Assembly: GCA_937914945.1 (NCBI GenBank)
Contig: CALGJF010000049.1
Span: 1-18,374 of the forward strand
Direction: 5' to 3'
Length of the DNA: 18,374 bases
DNA from: an uncultured Bacteroidales bacterium
Lineage (GTDB): Bacteria; Bacteroidota; Bacteroidia; Bacteroidales; Bacteroidaceae
This document shows, one piece after another, positions 14,864 through 18,374 of the stretch. Numbering within the stretch: position 1 is the first letter of the stretch; each line of letters opens with the position of its first letter. The notes under the pieces were generated by a model. The model was given only the letters and a program-made list of their open reading frames with translations. It did not search any database and was not told the origin of the DNA. The translations under genes and the position numbers were made by a program.

Positions 14864-15472
14864 TTAATTCATGCGCCTTGTTTCTAAAGCAGTAACATCG
14901 CCTAACAGAACCATATATTCATATTGAACACCTCCCTGGTCATCTAAAATTGTTTCTTTTAGAACATAACACTTAACTTTCTTTCGAGTGATATCCTTAT
15001 ATACCGGTATCCCATCCCTATAACCGCAAAATGCCTGCTCAAAATAACAAGTGCAAACATATGTGTCATCATCTATTTGTTGTAATCTGCTTACTTTAAT
15101 ATTTGAAACCTCTGTTGATTCTATTTTAACTTTAGAATAACGCATATTCATAAGCCCTGTAAAATAATCCTTCATCAATCTTCGTGAAGGTTTTTTGCGC
15201 CAAACTGAAGTGACTTCCATGAATACACCTCTTTTATAAATGCCATCTTCTTCATACTCATTTCCTTTATTTATAAACAGGTTTAAAGCCTTGGTTTTAT
15301 AGCTGTTTCTTGTTTTATAATCATTTTCAGGATTAGCCATAAATTCAATATAGTCACAAAGTTGACCAACTTTTTCTGCAGCACGTCTTTCAAGAACCTC
15401 TTGAATATTATATTGAGCATAACTAGTAGTTATAGTCATTATGGCAACAATTGCCAGTATTATTTTTTTCAT
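14864..15472 (-). CDS. secreted protein, possibly NTF2-like
   Basis: The 202-residue product has a clean signal peptide cut at SYA|QY (residues 19-20). Two opening helices (NIQEVLERRAAEKVGQLCDYIEF) are followed by KALNLFINKGNEY. Long strands follow around YSKVKIESTEV, DDTYVCTCYFEQAFCG and KKVKCYVLKETIL. This layout fits a single NTF2-like cone fold, a small domain often used for binding or dimerisation. It starts 14 bases after the stop of caspase A, so it is translated from the same message and may act with it. The last residues (ALETRRMN) are basic. No catalytic motif is visible and the family is not recognised by name. Confidence 0.7.
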   Translation of the reverse strand: MKKIILAIVAIMTITTSYAQYNIQEVLERRAAEKVGQLCDYIEFMANPENDYKTRNSYKTKALNLFINKGNEYEEDGIYKRGVFMEVTSVWRKKPSRRLMKDYFTGLMNMRYSKVKIESTEVSNIKVSRLQQIDDDTYVCTCYFEQAFCGYRDGIPVYKDITRKKVKCYVLKETILDDQGGVQYEYMVLLGDVTALETRRMN

Positions 15473-15486
15473 TTTACTAAAATTAT

Positions 15487-16695
15487 TTATTTTGAAAATA
15501 TTTCTCTTACTCTTAATTCTGTTATTCTCTTTCCATCATGTCTATATGAACTTGGAGCTATTTTTAACATGATGCGACTTGTTGATATACGTCCCAAGAA
15601 AATATCAATATCTTCACGATCGATAATCGTATTTCCATCTTGAGACATTATTCTCACAACGGCTTCATCAATAAATATTTTTTTCAATTCTTCGACTTTC
15701 TCTCTACGGTCCTCGTAAATATTACGTGAATCTATTATGTAGTCAAAATACTGAGATAAATAGTTTCCCACAGCATTTGCATTATTAATATCAAGCATAT
15801 TTGTTTTCTTTTGCACATTTCTGTTTCCTACTGATGAAGTTCCGGGATTCACTTGTCTTGAAATAGGAAGTTGAGTTGTTCTTGCAGCTGGTACACTTAC
15901 TGAAGTTAAATTATTTTCCCAAAACGGTGTTTGCTTGCCCCCTGTATTATCGTTAACACAATCCCTAACTTCAGTAAACAAAGACTCCCAATCAAGAGAA
16001 CCATCATAAGCCATGTCTTCAAAAATCTTAATCAAAACTGCAGTAAACAAATCCATTGGACCAAAAATAGTTTCTCCGCCTAAAGAAGCTTGTCCTACAG
16101 ATGCTGATGATAAGATAAAATCTCCTTTATAACCCAAAAACATTTTCTGGATTGCATCTATCTCTGTATCGGTCAATTGGACATTTCCATAATTAACCGC
16201 AAAATTAGGACCTTTTTTTGGGGTTGCAGATTGTAACACATTACAACACATACCTATAGATAAAGTTAATCTTGCACCCTTAGATTTAAGTTGTTCATGA
16301 GTCCATTTTAATGGCAAGAATTTTTGTTCATCATTACTCCCTAAAAGCATCTGTGGATAAGGATTATCTTCGCCTATTGCATGTGTTCCATGTCCGATAT
16401 AGTAGAATACCAAGATGTCCTCGGGTGAACACTTGATGTTTTGAACTTCCATTTTACATCTCTCCGGAGACAGATCTGCTCCATAAATGTCATGGATATT
16501 AGAATTATAACCTTTTTCAGTCAATGCCGCATTAACCACATTGACGAAATGATTATATAGGATATTTCTACCATTTATATCCAATTTACCAACATTGGGA
16601 TCCTCGGTATCGATAAATGTAAGCCAATGAATTGTCTGAGCATTTGCAATTATTGCAAAAATGCATATACATAAGGATACAATAATCTTTTTCAT
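15487..16695 (-). CDS. secreted caspase-like (C14-type) peptidase A
   Basis: The 402-residue product has a signal peptide cut near ANA|QT (19-20). The caspase-like domain opens with HWLTFIDTEDPNVGK (23-37), supplies the catalytic His102 in VFYYIGHGTHA (96-106), and supplies Cys150 or Cys151 in LTLSIGMCCN (143-152). A later FLGYKGDFILSSAS (186-199) resembles FLGFQGQKSIIASSS in caspase B, so the two are paralogues in this domain. A Thr/Ser/Pro linker (about 265-300) leads to a C-terminal region: KVEELKKIFIDEAVVRIMSQ, then DIDIFLGRI and later strands, which looks NTF2-like. This tail differs from the beta-rich tail of caspase B. It overlaps the first operon gene by four bases (ATGA). Exported location and the motifs are clear; proteolytic activity is inferred. 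Confidence 0.8.
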   Translation of the reverse strand: MKKIIVSLCICIFAIIANAQTIHWLTFIDTEDPNVGKLDINGRNILYNHFVNVVNAALTEKGYNSNIHDIYGADLSPERCKMEVQNIKCSPEDILVFYYIGHGTHAIGEDNPYPQMLLGSNDEQKFLPLKWTHEQLKSKGARLTLSIGMCCNVLQSATPKKGPNFAVNYGNVQLTDTEIDAIQKMFLGYKGDFILSSASVGQASLGGETIFGPMDLFTAVLIKIFEDMAYDGSLDWESLFTEVRDCVNDNTGGKQTPFWENNLTSVSVPAARTTQLPISRQVNPGTSSVGNRNVQKKTNMLDINNANAVGNYLSQYFDYIIDSRNIYEDRREKVEELKKIFIDEAVVRIMSQDGNTIIDREDIDIFLGRISTSRIMLKIAPSSYRHDGKRITELRVREIFSK

Positions 16696-17249
16696 TTTTT
16701 AGGAGTATTTAGTAAGACATTGAAATATTCACAATTTGGGAATAATTGGTTAGCTAATCTTAAAAGATCGTTGGTAGGTAAATCGTAAATAACAATTTGC
16801 TTACCTTGGGAATCACAGACATCCCACTTTCTAAGTCCAAAATCAAAATTTGCTGTACAATTCCTACCTTTCGGCGCTACAAAATTCAAACTAAAGTTTG
16901 GCAAATATTTTCCGTAAACTGTATCATTGGTCTCATAGTTTGTTGGGGCTGTCAAAATAAAGTTTAAGACATACTTGTCCCTTTTGTTTACTTTTACCGT
17001 AATAACAGAGTCATTCTTGTTATCTTTAGTTTTAAGTTTTAAAGATGCAGACACCGATTTTGCCTTCGTCATAATAGTATAAATACTATCACCGACCGCT
17101 TTACGCATTACAGAATCCTTCTTTACGACATCTTCATTTTGTTTCAGTTTATTCGATTGAGCAGAACAACTGATAACGACGAAACACGCGATGATTACCA
17201 TCATCACTCTCACAGAAATTCGATTAATCAAATTCAATAGTTTTAACAT
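16692..17249 (-). CDS. lipoprotein of unknown function, first gene of the operon
   Basis: The 185-residue product starts MLKLLNLINRISVRVMMVIIACFVVISC, with basic residues before a hydrophobic core and a lipobox VISC placing the lipidated Cys at 28. A Lys/Asp-rich linker follows, then alternating strands (SASLKLKTKDNKNDSVITVKVN, KYVLNFILTAP, FSLNFVAPKG, CTANFDFGLRKWDVC, KQIVIYDL) and a final helix LLRLANQLFPN. Two Cys near the middle could form a disulphide. I keep the start at 17249 because later ATGs lose the positive charge needed in the signal. Its stop overlaps the caspase A start (ATGA), so the two are coupled. Upstream lies a 150-base leader and then the putative invertible promoter segment. 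No family is recognised. Confidence 0.75.
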   Translation of the reverse strand: MLKLLNLINRISVRVMMVIIACFVVISCSAQSNKLKQNEDVVKKDSVMRKAVGDSIYTIMTKAKSVSASLKLKTKDNKNDSVITVKVNKRDKYVLNFILTAPTNYETNDTVYGKYLPNFSLNFVAPKGRNCTANFDFGLRKWDVCDSQGKQIVIYDLPTNDLLRLANQLFPNCEYFNVLLNTPKK

Positions 17250-17294
17250 AGATATTTAATTTAGAAATTATGATTTTTCACAGCTACCAACATC

Positions 17295-17310
17295 CCTTCA
17301 CTAATGAAGG
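17295..17310 (-). promoter_or_regulatory. hairpin in the operon leader
   Basis: CCTTCA (17295-17300) and TGAAGG (17305-17310) pair perfectly around a four-base loop, 46 bases upstream of the first operon ATG. Any transcript entering from the invertible segment must cross it. No U run follows directly, so it is not a classic terminator; it could stabilise the message or serve a leader regulator. Confidence 0.35.
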
Positions 17311-17401
17311 ATATATATTTTCAAGGTTAATTCTATATATAATTAAATTCTTTCAATACTTTTATGGAAATCAACAATCAAAAAGGCAATCATTTACATC
17401 C

Positions 17402-17422
17402 ATCTCTTGTTAAGAGACAAAT
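17402..17422 (+). repeat. left inverted repeat of the invertible segment
   Basis: This 21-bp block is the exact reverse complement of 17571-17591. Its core CTCTTGTTAAGAG is itself a dyad (CTCTT, three bases, AAGAG), as expected for a site bound by two recombinase subunits. The match ends abruptly on both sides. Confidence 0.85.
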
Positions 17423-17533
17423 AATCTTAACTTATGTATTGCATATCAGTTAGATGCTTATTCGTAATCCATGCATTTGCTAAACAAAATGAGATTATGC
17501 TCTCAAACGCAATATTTTTTTTATAAATTAGCG

Positions 17534-17561
17534 TTTGATAACAATATTTTTACTATGTTTG
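17534..17561 (+). promoter_or_regulatory. promoter inside the invertible segment, facing away from the operon
   Basis: TTTG (17534-17537) and TATGTTTG (17554-17561) on the plus strand match the Bacteroidetes boxes; the -7 box is exact and continues with GCA as is common, but the spacing of 16 is shorter than the usual 19-21. Transcription would start near 17568, just before the right repeat. After inversion the -7 box would sit at 17432-17439 on the minus strand, giving the operon a leader of about 175 bases. Confidence 0.55.
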
Positions 17562-17570
17562 CAATGTGTA

Positions 17571-17591
17571 ATTTGTCTCTTAACAAGAGAT
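17571..17591 (-). repeat. right inverted repeat of the invertible segment
   Basis: Exact reverse complement of 17402-17422 over 21 bases. It lies 10 bases past the recombinase stop codon, so the recombinase gene and its presumed target travel together. Confidence 0.85.
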
Positions 17592-17601
17592 TTTTAATTT
17601 G

Positions 17602-18374
17602 CTAAACTTCCGATAGAGAATTTAGAATCATACTATTTGCCTTATCCACTACTGCTGTATCAAGTGAAGCCAAATAAATCTGTGTTGTTAATTCCGAATC
17701 GTGCCCCATACCCTCACTTATTACTGATATTGGTACATTCTTATTCTTTGCTGCACTTGCCCACGAATGTCTTGCCACATACATTGTCAATGGCAATTGA
17801 ATACCTATTAAATTTCCAATGGTTTTGAGTTTACGATTAATCAAGTACATTGCATTCTGATACTGCGTGCGTTCATCGCCATTCATTGGTTTTATTATGG
17901 GTAATAAATATTCTGACAACGCATTCTCGTACTTCTCCACAATCGCCTGCATACACTTCTCCCAACGAATAAACAGTTGTTGCCCGGTCTTGCGTCTGCG
18001 ATACGATAGTGTGCCATTTGATAGATCTTTCTTTTTGAGGTATGCCATATCTATAAATGACATTCCACGGGTGTAAAATGAGAATAGGAACATATCCCTT
18101 GCGAAGTCCAACGATGGTTGTAGCGACAAGTTAAGATTTTTAATCTGCTTGATTGCTTTTAATGGAATGGCTCGCTTGAAGGTCTTATCAATACCCGTAT
18201 AAACATGCTTGAACGGATTTCTATTAGTTATCAATTCCTTTTCAACTGCACGATTATAGACGGCTCGTAGTATTCGCATATAGAACGAGGTGCTGTTCTT
18301 GGTCAATCCTCGACCTCGTAAATAAGCCTCATACATCAACATTAAATCCGAATCAATATCTTCCAATAGCACAT
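17602..18374 (-). CDS. tyrosine recombinase (integrase/invertase), partial at window edge
   Basis: The frame is open to the window edge, so the true start lies beyond 18374; about 257 residues are seen of a family usually near 400. The N-terminal part visible is a SAM-like DNA-binding domain (residues 1-65). The catalytic domain shows Arg102 in FYTRGMSF, Lys128 in RRKTGQ, the box YVARHSW with Arg201, His224 in GMGHDSE, and the nucleophile Tyr233 in QIYLASLD. The first His of the usual HxxR box is Tyr198, a variant common in Bacteroidales recombinases. Several members of this Bacteroidales group invert nearby promoters. With perfect inverted repeats 10 bases past its stop, a local invertase is the best guess; a mobile-element integrase is the alternative. 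Confidence 0.9.
   Translation of the reverse strand, partial: VLLEDIDSDLMLMYEAYLRGRGLTKNSTSFYMRILRAVYNRAVEKELITNRNPFKHVYTGIDKTFKRAIPLKAIKQIKNLNLSLQPSLDFARDMFLFSFYTRGMSFIDMAYLKKKDLSNGTLSYRRRKTGQQLFIRWEKCMQAIVEKYENALSEYLLPIIKPMNGDERTQYQNAMYLINRKLKTIGNLIGIQLPLTMYVARHSWASAAKNKNVPISVISEGMGHDSELTTQIYLASLDTAVVDKANSMILNSLSEV

Larger units (their letters stand above)
17402..17591. other. putative invertible promoter segment (phase switch)
   Basis: Two perfect 21-bp inverted repeats enclose 148 AT-rich bases with no coding frame. The right repeat ends 10 bases from the stop of a tyrosine recombinase gene and the left one lies 152 bases before the first gene of the exported caspase operon. Inside, a promoter reads rightward and out through the right repeat; no minus-strand TAnnTTTG box is present, so as assembled nothing inside drives the operon. 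Also inside is CAAACGC (17504-17510) facing GCGTTTG (17531-17537). Bacteroidales use this architecture to switch surface genes. Inversion itself is inferred from layout, not shown. Confidence 0.7.

Noticed and set aside
17402..17591. Insertion-sequence remnant with terminal inverted repeats
   Set aside because: Only 190 bp with no transposase trace, and a promoter inside beside a tyrosine recombinase gene fit an invertible switch better; a non-autonomous element is not fully excluded.
17637..18076. Plus-strand frames opposite the recombinase gene
   Set aside because: Antisense to an intact catalytic domain; the outward promoter at 17534-17561 would transcribe this strand, but no protein-like signal is present.

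Overview
Almost all of this window looks like DNA of a gut-type Bacteroidales bacterium (Bacteroides/Prevotella-like). The support is a fused malic enzyme-phosphotransacetylase, a TIGR02757/DUF2400 protein, a Bacteroidales-type tyrosine recombinase, genes without Shine-Dalgarno sequences, and Bacteroidetes promoter words (TTTG about 20 bp before TAnnTTTG). The first ~410 bases do not fit. They are AT-rich, have clear Shine-Dalgarno sites (AAAGGAG, GGAGG) and encode a DUF2116 zinc-ribbon membrane protein, a mainly methanogen family. They run straight into the middle of a Bacteroidales ABC-exporter gene, so a chimeric contig joint near 405-412 is the simplest reading.

All genes right of that joint lie on the minus strand. 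Bases 383-9226 are ordinary housekeeping sequence of medium GC: a cut-off ABC exporter membrane half, NAD kinase, a likely three-gene operon dapA -> TIGR02757 -> malic enzyme, and NAD+-dependent DNA ligase. Next comes a small lipoprotein gene (9227-9640). The gene-free stretches 2292-2690, 8937-9226 and 9641-10094 are not random. Each holds tandem copies of a 77-88-bp cassette; the first and third carry minus-strand promoter -7 boxes, and all lie upstream of the gene they presumably serve. Two good intrinsic terminators are present, after the malic enzyme gene and after the small lipoprotein gene.

Bases 10.0-17.25 kb are a visibly AT-rich island holding one tightly packed, eight-gene minus-strand operon whose products all carry export signals. 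In transcription order they are a lipoprotein, a secreted caspase-like protein with a C-terminal NTF2-like region, two small secreted proteins, an outer-membrane barrel-like protein, a lipoprotein with three Ig-like repeats, a small secreted protein, and a second secreted caspase-like protein. A stub of a ninth secreted gene follows.

The most interesting part is upstream of this operon. A perfect 21-bp inverted repeat (17402-17422 and 17571-17591) flanks 148 bp that contain a Bacteroidetes-type promoter. That promoter now points AWAY from the operon, and the 3' end of a tyrosine recombinase gene lies 10 bp beyond the right repeat. This is the layout of a phase-variable invertible promoter with its own invertase. 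Inversion would aim the promoter at the caspase operon, so the assembled orientation is probably OFF. I therefore propose a phase-switched, exported caspase-like operon, a combination I do not recognise as a described system.
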